Source: Salipiger mangrovisoli (GTDB taxonomy: Bacteria; Pseudomonadota; Alphaproteobacteria; Rhodobacterales; Rhodobacteraceae). From it: DNA of 64,000 bases. Under the pieces are notes generated by a model. The model was given only the letters and a program-made list of their open reading frames with translations. It was not told where the DNA came from and made no database searches. Shown in pieces: positions 53,059 to 62,693 of the stretch (position 1 is its first letter; every line of letters begins with the position of its first letter). The position numbers and the translations under genes are program-made. The stretch spans positions 62,001 to 126,000 of the forward strand of contig NZ_JADFFK010000016.1 in NCBI RefSeq assembly GCF_015223355.1, given 5' to 3'.

Positions 53059-55281
53059 TCAGCCCTCGAGGCGGGTGAGATCGGCCACCTGGATGCAAGT
53101 CTGGCGGATACGCGACAGCAAATTCAGGCGGTTACGGCGCACCACCTGGTTGTCCGAGTTCACCTGCACCGCCTCGAAGAAGGCATCGATCGGAGCGCGC
53201 AGCGCGGCCATAGCCGACATCGCGCTGGCAAAATCCTCGGCGGCCATCGCGGGCGCAATTTCGGCCTCGGCCCGGTCCAGCGCGGCGAACAGAGCCTTTT
53301 CCTCGTCCGTCTCGGCGAATTTGAGGTCGGCACCGAAGCTGTATTCGACGCCGTCCTTCTCCTCGGCCTGCGCCAGGATGTTGTTTGCGCGCTTGAAGCC
53401 TTGCACCAGATTGCCGCCGTCTTCGGTCGCGAGCGTCGCGCTCAGCGCCTTGGCGCGGGTCACCAGCAGCGCGAGGTCGTCGCGGTTCGGCATCGCAAGG
53501 CAGGCATCGATCACGTCGTGGCGGATGCCCTCGTCGCGCAGGAACACCTTGAGGCGGTCATGGATGAAGCCCAGAAGGTCGTCGCTCAGGTCACCCGAGT
53601 GGTTCTCGACCTCGGCGATCCACTCCGGCGCGTCGCCCTCGACCTGGTCGATCACCGCGCGCACGGCCGCGCCGAAGACGCCATGATGGGCGATCTCGCG
53701 CAGCACCGCGTCGCGCAGCGCTTCCTCGTGCTTGCCCTCGGGGTTGATCTTGTGGCGCAGCAGCTGCGCGTCAATCAGCCGGTCGAGGTGCAGGCGCAGC
53801 CCGTTGTTCAGCACGAGGCGGATCACGCCGAGCGCGGCGCGGCGCAGCGCGAAGGGATCCTTCGAGCCGGTGGGCTTCTCGTCGATGGCCCAGAAGCCGG
53901 TTAGCGTGTCGAGCTTGTCGGCCAGCGCCACGGCCACCGAAACCGGCGCGGTCGGCACGGCGTCGGACGGGCCGAGAGGCGAATAATGCTCCTGGCAGGC
54001 GGCGGCCACCTCGGACGGCAGGCCCGCGGCTTCGGCGTAGTAGCGGCCCATCAGGCCTTGCAGCTCGGGGAACTCGTAGACCATCTCGGACGAAAGGTCC
54101 GCCTTGGCCACCAGCGCGGCCTGCTCGGCCAGCGCGGCATCGGCACCCACCATGGGCGCGATCTCGCGCGCCAGCGCGGCGATGCGCTCGATGCGTGCCT
54201 TCTGGCTGCCCATCTTGTTGTGGAAGGTCACGTTGCCCAGACGGTCGGTCCAGGCGGTCAAACCCTCGGACTTGGCGACGCGCAGGTCATTCTCCCAGAA
54301 GAACTTGGCATCCGACAGGCGGGCGGCCAGCACCTTCTGGTTGCCCGCGAGGATCGTCGCGCCATCGTCGGCGGTCTCGACGTTCGCCACGGTGACGAAA
54401 CGCTCGATCCGGCCCGTCGAGGGGTTCTTCACCGAGAAGAATTTCTGGTGTTCCTTCATCGAGGTTTGCAGAACCTCCGGCGGCAGGGCCAGGAAGTCCT
54501 CGCCGATCTCGCCCATCAGCACCACCGGCCATTCCACCAGCCCGGCGACCTCGGCCAGCAACCCGCGATCGTCCACCACCTCGAGACCCGAGGCAAAGGC
54601 GCGGTTGGTTGCGTCATGCCAGATGGTGTCGGCGCGCTCGGCGGGGCTGAGCACCACCTTGGCGCGCTTCAGCTTGGCCTCGTAGTCGTCGAAGGACGTC
54701 ACGTCGAAGGCCGCGCCGCCCATGAAGCGGTGCCCGCGCGTGCTCTTGCCCGCGACAATGCCGTCGATCTCCAGCGGCACCACCTCGGCGCCCTGCTCGT
54801 CGGTGAGCAGGCAGATGATCGAATGCAGCGGACGCACCCAGCGCAGGCTGCCCGCGCCCCAGCGCATCGACTTCGGCCAGGGGAAATTGCGAACGGTCTT
54901 TTCCAGCACCTCGGCGACGATCCCGGCAGCCGGACGGCCGGGCTTCTCGATGATCGCGAAAAGCACCTTGCCCTTCTTGTCCTCGCGCTCCTCGCACTGC
55001 TCACGGGTCACCCCGGCGCCGCGCAGGAAGCCCTCGATCGCCTTCTCGGGTGCGTCGGTCTTCGGGCCCCGGCGCTCTTCACGGGTGGCGGGCGAGGCGG
55101 CCAGCAGACCCTGCACGGTCAGCGTCAGGCGGCGCGGCGTCGAGAAGGCGGCGGCACCCGCATAGGTCAGACCGGCCTCGACCAGACCGTCGGTGACGAG
55201 CTTCTTCAGGTCCTCGGCCGCACGCGTTTGCATCCGGGCCGGGATTTCTTCGGAAAAGAGTTCGATCAGCAGGTCGGGCAT
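53059..55281 (-). CDS. glyS: Glycyl-tRNA synthetase beta subunit
   Basis: 740 residues. It forms the alpha2-beta2 enzyme charging tRNA-Gly. Begins MPDLLIELFSEEIPARMQTRAAEDL, with EIDGIVAGKSTRGHRFMG, MKEHQKFFSVKN and a C-terminal anticodon-binding helical region. Family length is about 690-750. The alpha subunit gene glyQ is not in the window; the next gene upstream is a large membrane protein and then genes of unrelated function. Confidence 0.96.
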   Translation of the reverse strand: MPDLLIELFSEEIPARMQTRAAEDLKKLVTDGLVEAGLTYAGAAAFSTPRRLTLTVQGLLAASPATREERRGPKTDAPEKAIEGFLRGAGVTREQCEEREDKKGKVLFAIIEKPGRPAAGIVAEVLEKTVRNFPWPKSMRWGAGSLRWVRPLHSIICLLTDEQGAEVVPLEIDGIVAGKSTRGHRFMGGAAFDVTSFDDYEAKLKRAKVVLSPAERADTIWHDATNRAFASGLEVVDDRGLLAEVAGLVEWPVVLMGEIGEDFLALPPEVLQTSMKEHQKFFSVKNPSTGRIERFVTVANVETADDGATILAGNQKVLAARLSDAKFFWENDLRVAKSEGLTAWTDRLGNVTFHNKMGSQKARIERIAALAREIAPMVGADAALAEQAALVAKADLSSEMVYEFPELQGLMGRYYAEAAGLPSEVAAACQEHYSPLGPSDAVPTAPVSVAVALADKLDTLTGFWAIDEKPTGSKDPFALRRAALGVIRLVLNNGLRLHLDRLIDAQLLRHKINPEGKHEEALRDAVLREIAHHGVFGAAVRAVIDQVEGDAPEWIAEVENHSGDLSDDLLGFIHDRLKVFLRDEGIRHDVIDACLAMPNRDDLALLVTRAKALSATLATEDGGNLVQGFKRANNILAQAEEKDGVEYSFGADLKFAETDEEKALFAALDRAEAEIAPAMAAEDFASAMSAMAALRAPIDAFFEAVQVNSDNQVVRRNRLNLLSRIRQTCIQVADLTRLEG

Positions 55282-55374
55282 GGTCTCACCAAAGCAAAGT
55301 TCGGATGCGGGGATAGACCCGTAAGGCGCTGGCGTCCAGCCGTTTGCGGGAATGTTGAGAGATGTCCGCGCAGA

Positions 55375-58128
55375 TCAGCTGCGCGGCATCTTCAGCACGA
55401 CGTTGCGGCCGCTCTTCACATACCGCAGCTCATCGTCGGAGATGGCGGCGATGCGCCCGCCGTCGATGTTGTCGCCGACCTGCACTTTCTGGTACTTGCC
55501 GGATGGAAGACGCACCAGCGCGCGGCGGCTGCTGTCCTTGCCGTAGATGCCGATAAGGCTGATTTCGCGCAGGTCGATCTGGTTGCTGAGCGTCGCGCTT
55601 TTCGCCACGCTGGCGTTCTGCGGGATGCTCGGGCCGGGGGCGAGCGCAACGGGCGCGGAACTCGTCACCGCGGGCGTGTTCGAGGCCTGCTTGACCGCTT
55701 CCTGCACGATCGCCTCCATGCTGCGCGGGCGCGGCAGAGGGGTGAGCGAGGCACCGATGGCCTGATCGGTGACCGGAAGGTCAAGCGCAAGCGCCTCTTC
55801 CTGGGCCGTCAGCGGGCGCATCTGCGGGCGCATCGCCTCGAGCTCCGCCAGCGACACGCCGCCCAGCACCGCGCGCTCGGTCTGCTCGATGAGATCGCCC
55901 GGACGGCCGCGCGGACGGAAATCGGCGAGGCCGGGCTCCTCGGCCGGGACCGTGCTTTCAGGCTCGGCGGTCTGCGCGGAGGGATCTGCCGTTTCGTCTG
56001 TGCTGTCGGTCTCTGCTTCGGCAGCCGGCGGTACGTCCGGGGACACCTCGGGTTCGGGGGTCGCCGCGGGAGCGGGATCGCGCAGAGGCGGGACCTGTGG
56101 CGGCAGGCCGGTGAAGATTCGCACGCCGTCCGGCGAGACATTGCCCTCGGGCGTGGCCTTCACGAGACCGCGCGCATCGAGGTCGAAGCGCACGCCGGGA
56201 CCCGGCGGCAGGCGCACTGGTTCGAGCGTGATGTCCTCGCGCGGGCCGGCATCGAGGTCGGGCAGGGCGACCGCATCGAACTGCTGCACCTCGGGATCGA
56301 TCGAGGCAACATAGACGTCTTCCGCGCTGGTCTGCGGCGGGCGCGCGGGCGCGCTCGGCGCGCGCTGCCAGATGCCGCTGACCGCATAGGCCGTCGCGGC
56401 CTCGTCGGCGCTCATGCTGATCCGCCCGCTGGGCTGCGGTGCGGGCATGTCTTCGAAGCCCTCGCTGGCGGGCGGCGGCAGGTCGAGCGCGGCAAGCTCG
56501 CCGTCTGCCCCTTCCTCGTCGAATTCCTCTTCCGGGGCCGGGATGGCTTCGGCACTGTCTTCGGTTGTGTCGAGTGCCACGTTCTCGGTCGGCGCCGGGG
56601 CGAAGAGCCGCGAGATCTGGTCGCCGAGGAAGACCGAGGAAAAGGCTGCGACCGCGGCGAGGAAGAGCAGCAGCAGCACGGTGAGGATGAGGCCCAGGAA
56701 GCGCGGCTTGCCGCCGACCACCTTCTGCCCTTCACGGGCGCCGAAGACGGTCAGCCGCTCGCGCTCTTCCTCGGGGGTCAGGGAGCTGGCACCGCGGCCC
56801 GCCTCCTGGCGCAGCGCCGCGACACGCGACGGCCCGGAAACCGGTGCGCTGCCAGCGGGGTCCAGCGGATGCGAGACCGGTGGGCGCGGGGTGACCTGCT
56901 TGATCCCCTGGGTGGTCGCGGAACCGGTTGCCGGCTCGGGCGGCATGCGGACTGGCGCCTTCTCGGAGCGCGCCGGGGGCTCCGCGTCTTCGCGGCGTTT
57001 CGCGAAACCGAAGGGACGTCGCTTCGCTGCCTGGGGTTCCGGGGCGGAGCTTGCGGCATCGCTGGAGCCTTCCGCCACCGGTGGCAGTGACGTTGAAGGC
57101 GCCGTGTCGCGGCCCATGCTGAGGCGCGGCGCGGCGGCAGGTGCCGCGGGCGCGGGCGCGCGGCTGGCGCGGATGCTGCTGAAGCTTGGCGCGGTGGGGT
57201 GATCGGTTGGCGCGCTCACTGTGGGCGGTACCGGCACCGGCTCCGGCGCTTCGGGGAAGCGGGACGCCGCGACGGGAGGCTGGACAGGCGGCTGGAGGGG
57301 CGGCTGGACAGGGGATTGGACGGGTGGTGAAACGGGCGCAGCGGCCTCGGAGGATGTGCCGAGATCGGGACTGGGTTGCGCAGGCGTCTCGGCAGGCAGA
57401 TCGGGCGCAGCCTCCGGCTTCGGTGGGCTTTCGCGGGAAGGCTCCGGCGGAGGTGCCCGGCGGTCTGCGGGCACGCTTGCGGCGATGCCCAGGGGGTCCG
57501 CATCCGCGGATACATCGGCGCTCGGCGTCTCCGCTTTCGGTGCGGCGGGCTCGGTGGCGGCGGGGAGCGGCGCGGGATCGGAGACAGATGCAGCGGGCCG
57601 GTCCGCGACCGCGTCGGGCTCCAGCAGGGTCACCTTGCCGGGGCGCTCGGGCTGCGGACCCTGCCAGCTTTCGGCTGGCCCGAAATAGGCTGTGCCGCGG
57701 AAGGTGCCCGATGGCGGAATGGCGGCGAAATAGACCGGCTCGAAGCCGCGCTCGCGCAGGTAGGATTCGGCTTCTTCCAGCGACTCGCGCGCCACGGCCG
57801 CCCCGAGAAGCGTGGTGCCGGACAGCGACCAGTCGAGGACGAGGTCGCGCACCGGGTAAGGGGTCGCCCCGTCCAGCGCCGCTTCCAGCGCGGCCCGTCG
57901 TTCGCTTTCCGAGCCCGGATCGGGCAGCTCAATGTAGCGCACCTGATCATTGGGCAGGAAGAGCGCCACCTGCGCGCCGGAGCTGTCCTCGGCAAGCGCA
58001 GTTTCGCGGATCGCGTCGAAGCCATCGGCGGACAGGTCGGCCTCGGCCAGCGGAAGCCAGCCGCTGGCCTTGCGGCGCAGCAGGGTAAGCCCATCGGATG
58101 AAAGCGAAAGCGCGAAATCTGGTGTCAT
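55375..58128 (-). CDS. Large Pro-rich bitopic protein with GspL-like and GspC-like ends
   Basis: 917 residues. Residues 1-150 resemble the actin-like cytoplasmic part of GspL/PilM proteins (FALSLSSDGLTLLRRKASGW; VALFLPNDQVRYIELPDP). Residues about 150-470 are Pro/Ala-rich and disordered. One membrane helix lies near 472-495 (LILTVLLLLFLAAVAAF). A second acidic Pro-rich linker leads to residues 848-917 (LREISLIGIYGKDSSRRALV; YQKVQVGDNIDGGRIAAI), which resemble the GspC/PilP homology region. No other secretion genes are near. Related proteins are sometimes labelled translation initiation factor 2, probably from low-complexity matches. Function unknown. Confidence 0.8.
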   Translation of the reverse strand: MTPDFALSLSSDGLTLLRRKASGWLPLAEADLSADGFDAIRETALAEDSSGAQVALFLPNDQVRYIELPDPGSESERRAALEAALDGATPYPVRDLVLDWSLSGTTLLGAAVARESLEEAESYLRERGFEPVYFAAIPPSGTFRGTAYFGPAESWQGPQPERPGKVTLLEPDAVADRPAASVSDPAPLPAATEPAAPKAETPSADVSADADPLGIAASVPADRRAPPPEPSRESPPKPEAAPDLPAETPAQPSPDLGTSSEAAAPVSPPVQSPVQPPLQPPVQPPVAASRFPEAPEPVPVPPTVSAPTDHPTAPSFSSIRASRAPAPAAPAAAPRLSMGRDTAPSTSLPPVAEGSSDAASSAPEPQAAKRRPFGFAKRREDAEPPARSEKAPVRMPPEPATGSATTQGIKQVTPRPPVSHPLDPAGSAPVSGPSRVAALRQEAGRGASSLTPEEERERLTVFGAREGQKVVGGKPRFLGLILTVLLLLFLAAVAAFSSVFLGDQISRLFAPAPTENVALDTTEDSAEAIPAPEEEFDEEGADGELAALDLPPPASEGFEDMPAPQPSGRISMSADEAATAYAVSGIWQRAPSAPARPPQTSAEDVYVASIDPEVQQFDAVALPDLDAGPREDITLEPVRLPPGPGVRFDLDARGLVKATPEGNVSPDGVRIFTGLPPQVPPLRDPAPAATPEPEVSPDVPPAAEAETDSTDETADPSAQTAEPESTVPAEEPGLADFRPRGRPGDLIEQTERAVLGGVSLAELEAMRPQMRPLTAQEEALALDLPVTDQAIGASLTPLPRPRSMEAIVQEAVKQASNTPAVTSSAPVALAPGPSIPQNASVAKSATLSNQIDLREISLIGIYGKDSSRRALVRLPSGKYQKVQVGDNIDGGRIAAISDDELRYVKSGRNVVLKMPRS

Positions 58129-58293
58129 GCGCGGTCTCTAGCACTGCTCGTGGAGCTATGGGAGTCTCCGGCTCCCTCGGCGCAGCCTACAGCAGGAGTC
58201 TGCTCAGCGGAAGAACCGGGGACGCCCGCCCCTTGTCGTTTGCCCGCTCCCTACCGACATTGTGAGCGGAAAGCCAAGCCAAAGGATGTGCTT

Positions 58294-59019
58294 ATGACCA
58301 GTATTCCCCGCCGCGCCGCCCTGATGGCCGCCACCTGCCTCGCGCTCAGTGCTTCGGTGATGGCCCCGGCGATGGCCGCCGCACAGGACGCGCCGCTGCC
58401 GCGCATCACCGTGACCGGCGAAGGCGAGATCGCCACGGTGCCCGACATGGCCACGGTCTCGCTCGGCATCACGGCCGAGAATCCCGAGGCGGGCGCCGCG
58501 ATGGATGAGGCTTCGCGAGTGGCCGAGGCGCTGCTGGCGCGGCTCGATGAGCTCGGCATCGCGGCGACCGACCGGCAAAGCTCGGACATCTCGCTGCGGC
58601 CGGTCTGGTCGAACGGCGATGATGGCACCACGCGCGGCATCACCGGCTTCGAGGCGGGCAATCAGCTGACCGTCCGGGTGCGCGATCTCGACCGGCTGGG
58701 CGAGGTGCTCGGCGCGGTGCTGGACGATGGCGCGAACCAGCTCTCGGGCCTGACCTTCGGCCTTCAGGAGCCCAAGCCGGTGATGGAGGACGCGCGCCGC
58801 GCCGCGGTCGCAGATGCGATGGACAAGGCCCGCGTGCTGGCCGAGGCCGCCGGGGTGACGCTCGGCCCGGTGATCTCGATCGCCGAGGCGGGCGGCGGCT
58901 TTGCCCCGGCTCCGATGATGGAGATGGCGCGCGGGGCCAAAGTCCCGGTTGCGGCGGGTGAAACGGTGGTGAGCACGCAGGTCACCATGGTGTTCGAACT
59001 GGGCGGTGCCGCGGAATAA
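58294..59019 (+). CDS. SIMPL-domain (DUF541) periplasmic protein
   Basis: 241 residues with a signal peptide (ALMAATCLALSASVMAPAMAAAQ). SIMPL domain: ITVTGEGEIATVPDMATVSLGI near residue 38, then GFEAGNQLTVRVRDLDRLGEVLG and DARRAAVADAMDKARVLAEAAG. Relatives form periplasmic oligomers linked to stress tolerance, with no agreed activity. ATG at 58294 has AAAGGA upstream. Divergent from the large GspL-like gene. Confidence 0.92.
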   Translation: MTSIPRRAALMAATCLALSASVMAPAMAAAQDAPLPRITVTGEGEIATVPDMATVSLGITAENPEAGAAMDEASRVAEALLARLDELGIAATDRQSSDISLRPVWSNGDDGTTRGITGFEAGNQLTVRVRDLDRLGEVLGAVLDDGANQLSGLTFGLQEPKPVMEDARRAAVADAMDKARVLAEAAGVTLGPVISIAEAGGGFAPAPMMEMARGAKVPVAAGETVVSTQVTMVFELGGAAE

Positions 59020-59381
59020 GGCGCGCAGTTCAAGCGCTTCCACGGCGGCGGCTCTGCCGTATTGCGGGGGCCCGCCGTGGGCCATCTTCGGGCACCGGCG
59101 TGATCGCACTCGGTGCCGCGCAGCCCGGAAACCCGAGGTCCCGCGGGCGGACCGGCGGCAGGCTTCGGCCCCGCCGGTACCGGCGGGGCTCGAGGTGCCG
59201 AGCACGCCGGACGTGGTGCGCGGCTTGTCTCGCACGCGTTGAGAGCCGCCGTGTCGTCCCGCACAAGCGACGGGCGCGGCTCACTCCCGAGGGGATGCTC
59301 CGGGGCCAGGCCCTTGCGGCGCACGGGCAGGCCTTCCCTGCGGAAGCGCGGCCAAGGTGCAACCCTGCTCGGCGTTCGGGA
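59020..59381. other. Hairpin-rich region between convergent genes
   Basis: 362 bp with no credible gene. It holds CACGGCGG/CCGCCGTG (59041-59079) and a perfect 22-nt palindrome at 59168-59189 (arms GCCCCGCCGGT). No T-runs follow. It may block read-through between the two convergent genes. Confidence 0.6.
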
Positions 59382-60527
59382 TCAGCGTCGGGGCATGACT
59401 TCGACGCAGAGCACCGTCGGCAGGTGGCGGGTCAATTCGGTCCAGCTGTCGCCCTCGTCGAAGGAGCCGAAGACGGAGCCTGAATTGGTGCCGAAGAACA
59501 CGCCCGCAGGCTCGGCGGCATCCACCGCCATGGCCTGACGCAGCACGGTGAAGAAGCACCCTTTCTGCGGCAGCCCCTCGCGGCATGCGTGCCAGCTTTC
59601 CCCGCCATCGCGCGAGCGCCAGACGGCGGCCTGCGCGTCCGGGGGATAGCGCCCGTCCATGTCGCTGTTGAGTGGCAGGGTCCAGATCGTGTCGGGGTCG
59701 CGCGGATGCACGCCGATGGGAAAGCCGAAGGTCGAGGGCAGCCCCTCGGTGATCTCGTCCCAGCTGCGGCCGCCGTCGCGCGACCGGTACACACCGTGGT
59801 GATTCTGCTGGTAGAGCAGGTCGGGCGCGCCAGCGGCGCGCCCCATATTGTGCACGCAATGGCCGGTCTCGTGGCCATCGCCCGCCGCGGGATGCGTGCT
59901 GGGCTTTGCCGGGGCGTTGGAGCGGCGGTTGCGGCGGTCCCAGGTCTCGCCGCCGTCCTCGGTGGCGAAAACCCCCGCCGCAGAGATCGCGAGCCACATG
60001 CGGTTCGGGTCAGCCGGGTCGGTGACGATCGTGTGCAGCGTCAGCCCCGCCGCGCCGGGGGTCCATTCGTCGGAGGACGGGTGATTGCGCAGGCTTTCGA
60101 TCTCGGCCCATGTCTCGCCGCCGTCCTTGCTGGCGTAAAGCGCGGCGGGCTTGCCCCCCGCATAGAGCGTGTCGCCGGCGGGCTTCAGCGACCACAGCGC
60201 CTGCAACTGGCCGGTAAAGGGGGCAGGGCCAGAGGGTTTTACCCCGAGTGATGCGGCAAGATCGGGATCGCTCGCCATCCAGTCGTCCATCTGTCCTGCG
60301 GCGAGTTTCGACAGTTCCCAGCCCCTGCCGTTCCTGCGCCAGACCCCTGCGCCGAACCACTCGTTCCCGCCCGCAGCCCAGATGGTTCCGGTTGCCGCGT
60401 CGCCGGCCATGTGGTTGATCGGCCAGCCGTTGCAGAACGGCCCGTCGGCGGTCCAGCCGTCGTCGCCCTTGGTGAGCAGGAAGGCCCCCTTCGTGGTGCC
60501 GACAAGAAGCGTGGGTGCGGTGCTCAT
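59382..60527 (-). CDS. BNR/Asp-box beta-propeller protein
   Basis: 381 residues, no signal peptide. At least five Asp-box (SxDxGxTW-like) repeats are visible: SKDGGETW, TEDGGETW, SRDGGRSW, SRDGGESW and SFDEGDSW, spaced as blades of a propeller. Such folds occur in sialidases and in photosystem assembly factors, but no catalytic residues of sialidases are obvious and its cytoplasmic location is odd. Function unknown. It is preceded by GGAGG before ATG 60527. Confidence 0.86.
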   Translation of the reverse strand: MSTAPTLLVGTTKGAFLLTKGDDGWTADGPFCNGWPINHMAGDAATGTIWAAGGNEWFGAGVWRRNGRGWELSKLAAGQMDDWMASDPDLAASLGVKPSGPAPFTGQLQALWSLKPAGDTLYAGGKPAALYASKDGGETWAEIESLRNHPSSDEWTPGAAGLTLHTIVTDPADPNRMWLAISAAGVFATEDGGETWDRRNRRSNAPAKPSTHPAAGDGHETGHCVHNMGRAAGAPDLLYQQNHHGVYRSRDGGRSWDEITEGLPSTFGFPIGVHPRDPDTIWTLPLNSDMDGRYPPDAQAAVWRSRDGGESWHACREGLPQKGCFFTVLRQAMAVDAAEPAGVFFGTNSGSVFGSFDEGDSWTELTRHLPTVLCVEVMPRR

Positions 60528-60629
60528 GGGACCTCCTCCCTCATATGTGTTGATATCAACCTAACATGAGTCTGTGACACGCAAGAAGAGCCTTGTAGGG
60601 AGGGCGCGGGATTTCGCGCGGCGGCGGCG

Positions 60630-61631
60630 TCAGCGCATCCAGAGGCCAGCGCGTTTCAACGGGTTGCGGATGCCCTGTTCCCGCCGGGGCAGGTCGTCCT
60701 GGTCGAACATCTCGCGCACCTTTGCGCCGCGGCCCTGGTAAATGTAGCGCAGGAAGGGCTCATGTTCCTTGAGCAGTTTCTTGACGCGGTTGGGCGCGGC
60801 AATGGCCTCGAGGAAAGCGATGCGCGAGTCGTTCTCACGGACGTAGAACAGGGGCATGGCGCGGTAGTGGCAGCTGTGCGAGCCGTCGAGCAGCCCGTCG
60901 GGCAGCATGCGCCGACCGCCGCCGAAACTGTGGATCACCAGCGGCAGCGCCACCTGATCAAGCCATGGATCGAGGCTCTGGCAGACAAGCTCTGGGGGCG
61001 GGTCGTCGCGGATCGTCAGGGCGTAGTCGCGGAAACGGCGACCGAAGCGGTGCGGGCACTGATAGAAGAAGAAGCCCGCGTTGAAGTAGAGGTAGCGCTG
61101 CCAGTACTCGTCCGGCCAGCCAAGATCGAGCGAGCTGTCGAAGTCGAGCCCGAAACGGTCGTAGAGCGATTTCCAGATCTGCGCGTAGCCGGGGCCGTAG
61201 AGTTCGATCTTCGGCCAGGTGTCCTCGCGCATCATCGAGGCCGTGGGGCGGGTGAAGTCGAACGGGATCTCGGACAGGTCGCCGGTGATCAGCGTATCGG
61301 TGTCGAAAAAGATGAACGGCTCGTCCTCGGGCAGGGCGAAAAGCGCTTCGATCTTGTTGCCATAGGGGTAGGCCTGCCCGAAGTGGCGACATTCGAACGG
61401 CACGATGGTCGCACCGAGATCGCGCAATATATCTCGCGGCTCCGCCCCCATGCGCGGATCGCCCTGCCAGAGCGGACCGGGCTGCGGCTCGGCAACGAAG
61501 AGCCGGACGCGGCCCTCCGGGGTGACGGCACCGAGCGAAAGGGCAAACAGCACGGCCTCGTATTGAAGCCGCCCGGCCTGTCCGACAATGAGGATATTCG
61601 GCGGGGCGTTTCCCGCGGTCTTGCCTGCCAT
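60630..61631 (-). CDS. GT-A-fold glycosyltransferase-like protein
   Basis: 333 residues. An N-terminal nucleotide-sugar-type fold (ILIVGQAGRLQYEAVLFALS) leads to a DxD-type motif in EPFIFFDTDTLITGDLSEIP near residue 110, expected to bind a metal and sugar nucleotide. Downstream is YLYFNAGFFFYQCPHRFG and LDPWLDQVALPLVIHSFGGG. No signal peptide or membrane helix. The donor and acceptor are unknown, and no polysaccharide genes adjoin it. Confidence 0.75.
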   Translation of the reverse strand: MAGKTAGNAPPNILIVGQAGRLQYEAVLFALSLGAVTPEGRVRLFVAEPQPGPLWQGDPRMGAEPRDILRDLGATIVPFECRHFGQAYPYGNKIEALFALPEDEPFIFFDTDTLITGDLSEIPFDFTRPTASMMREDTWPKIELYGPGYAQIWKSLYDRFGLDFDSSLDLGWPDEYWQRYLYFNAGFFFYQCPHRFGRRFRDYALTIRDDPPPELVCQSLDPWLDQVALPLVIHSFGGGRRMLPDGLLDGSHSCHYRAMPLFYVRENDSRIAFLEAIAAPNRVKKLLKEHEPFLRYIYQGRGAKVREMFDQDDLPRREQGIRNPLKRAGLWMR

Positions 61632-61776
61632 CCTGCCCGGCCCTTGTCTGCCGTTTCTTCATGTTGGCAGGACTATAGGCGGGACGGTCAGAGCCGGGAA
61701 GCGGGCGGCGTCGCGACGCCGCCGCAATGTGGCATCGGGAGCAGGTGACCTGTCGGTCGCGCTCCCGATGCGGAAC

Positions 61777-62469
61777 TCAGAGGGTGATCGCCATCAGCAC
61801 CTCAGGCTCGATCACCTGCACGCCGGGCAGCCCCTCGGCGAGTTTGGCGGCTGACTGCTCAAGTGCGGGGAAAGTGCGGTAGTGGCCGGGGATCACCGTG
61901 TCGAAGTCGAAGTAGGTCTTCGACGCCCAGGCCGCCTGCGCCATGTCCATGGTGTAGTAGCCGCCGCAGCTCAGGATGCCGATGTCCGGTTTGTAGTACT
62001 GCCCGATCCACGCCATGTCGGCCATGATGGCGGTGTCGCCCGAGAAGTAGATGGTCTTGCCTTCGCCCTTGATGATGAAGCCGGTTTCCATGCCCGCGTA
62101 TTTGGGACCCTCGTCGGTGGGCAGCGAAGAGCTGTGCGAGGCCGGGACCATGCTGACGGTGACATTGCCGAAGGAAATGGTGCCGCCCTTGTTGAAGGCA
62201 TGGCCCTCGACCGCGCCCTTGCCGTGCAACTGGCCGGCCAGTTCGACCATGCCCGAGACCGGCGCCTTGGTGCGCTGCGAGACCTCGACGGCATTGGTGG
62301 TGTGGTCGAAATGGCCGTGGGTTATGAGGATCTGCGTTGCCCCGTCCAGGGCCTCGTCGGTGCGGTCCTCGGGAAAGACCGGGTTGCCGAAGACCCAGGG
62401 GTCGATCAGCAGGACCTGGTCTTCGATCTCGATGCGGAACGAGCCGTGTCCGAGCCAGATGATGTTCAT
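61777..62469 (-). CDS. MBL-fold metal-dependent hydrolase (UPF0173/UlaG-like)
   Basis: 230 residues. Metallo-beta-lactamase fold: IIWLGHGSFRIE, the metal motif THGHFDHTTNA (HxHxDH), YFSGDTAIMADM and a late His in PGHYRTFP. The set of metal ligands is complete. The UPF0173 family has no settled substrate. It stands as a single gene between the glycosyltransferase-like and aldehyde dehydrogenase genes. Confidence 0.9.
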   Translation of the reverse strand: MNIIWLGHGSFRIEIEDQVLLIDPWVFGNPVFPEDRTDEALDGATQILITHGHFDHTTNAVEVSQRTKAPVSGMVELAGQLHGKGAVEGHAFNKGGTISFGNVTVSMVPASHSSSLPTDEGPKYAGMETGFIIKGEGKTIYFSGDTAIMADMAWIGQYYKPDIGILSCGGYYTMDMAQAAWASKTYFDFDTVIPGHYRTFPALEQSAAKLAEGLPGVQVIEPEVLMAITL

Positions 62470-62588
62470 GGGAGTGCCTCCTGAGCGGTGTCAGTCTTGA
62501 GTTGGGGCGGAGGGTAGCACGCAAAAAATGACGGGCAAGCGAAGGCTTGGCGCAAAGGGTGCCGGAGGGCGCGGGCCCTGAAAGGGAA

Positions 62589-62620
62589 CTGCCGACCAGG
62601 CGGGAGGGCCTGGCCGGCAG
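62589..62620 (-). terminator. Terminator after the aldehyde dehydrogenase gene
   Basis: CTGCCGACCAGGC (62589-62601) pairs with GCCTGGCCGGCAG (62608-62620) with one A-C mismatch, followed on the minus strand by TTCCCTTT. It lies about 75 bases past the stop. Confidence 0.72.
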
Positions 62621-62693
62621 ACCCCGGGCGGCGCGCGCGGGGTGGGATACGCAGGTGCGCCGCCCGGAAAGCCGGGAGATCAGAGAGGGCTGA

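Noticed and set aside
53986-57090. A plus-strand frame over 1000 codons opposite glyS and the GspL-like gene.
   Set aside because: Same GC-driven antisense effect; no coherent domains and no ribosome site.
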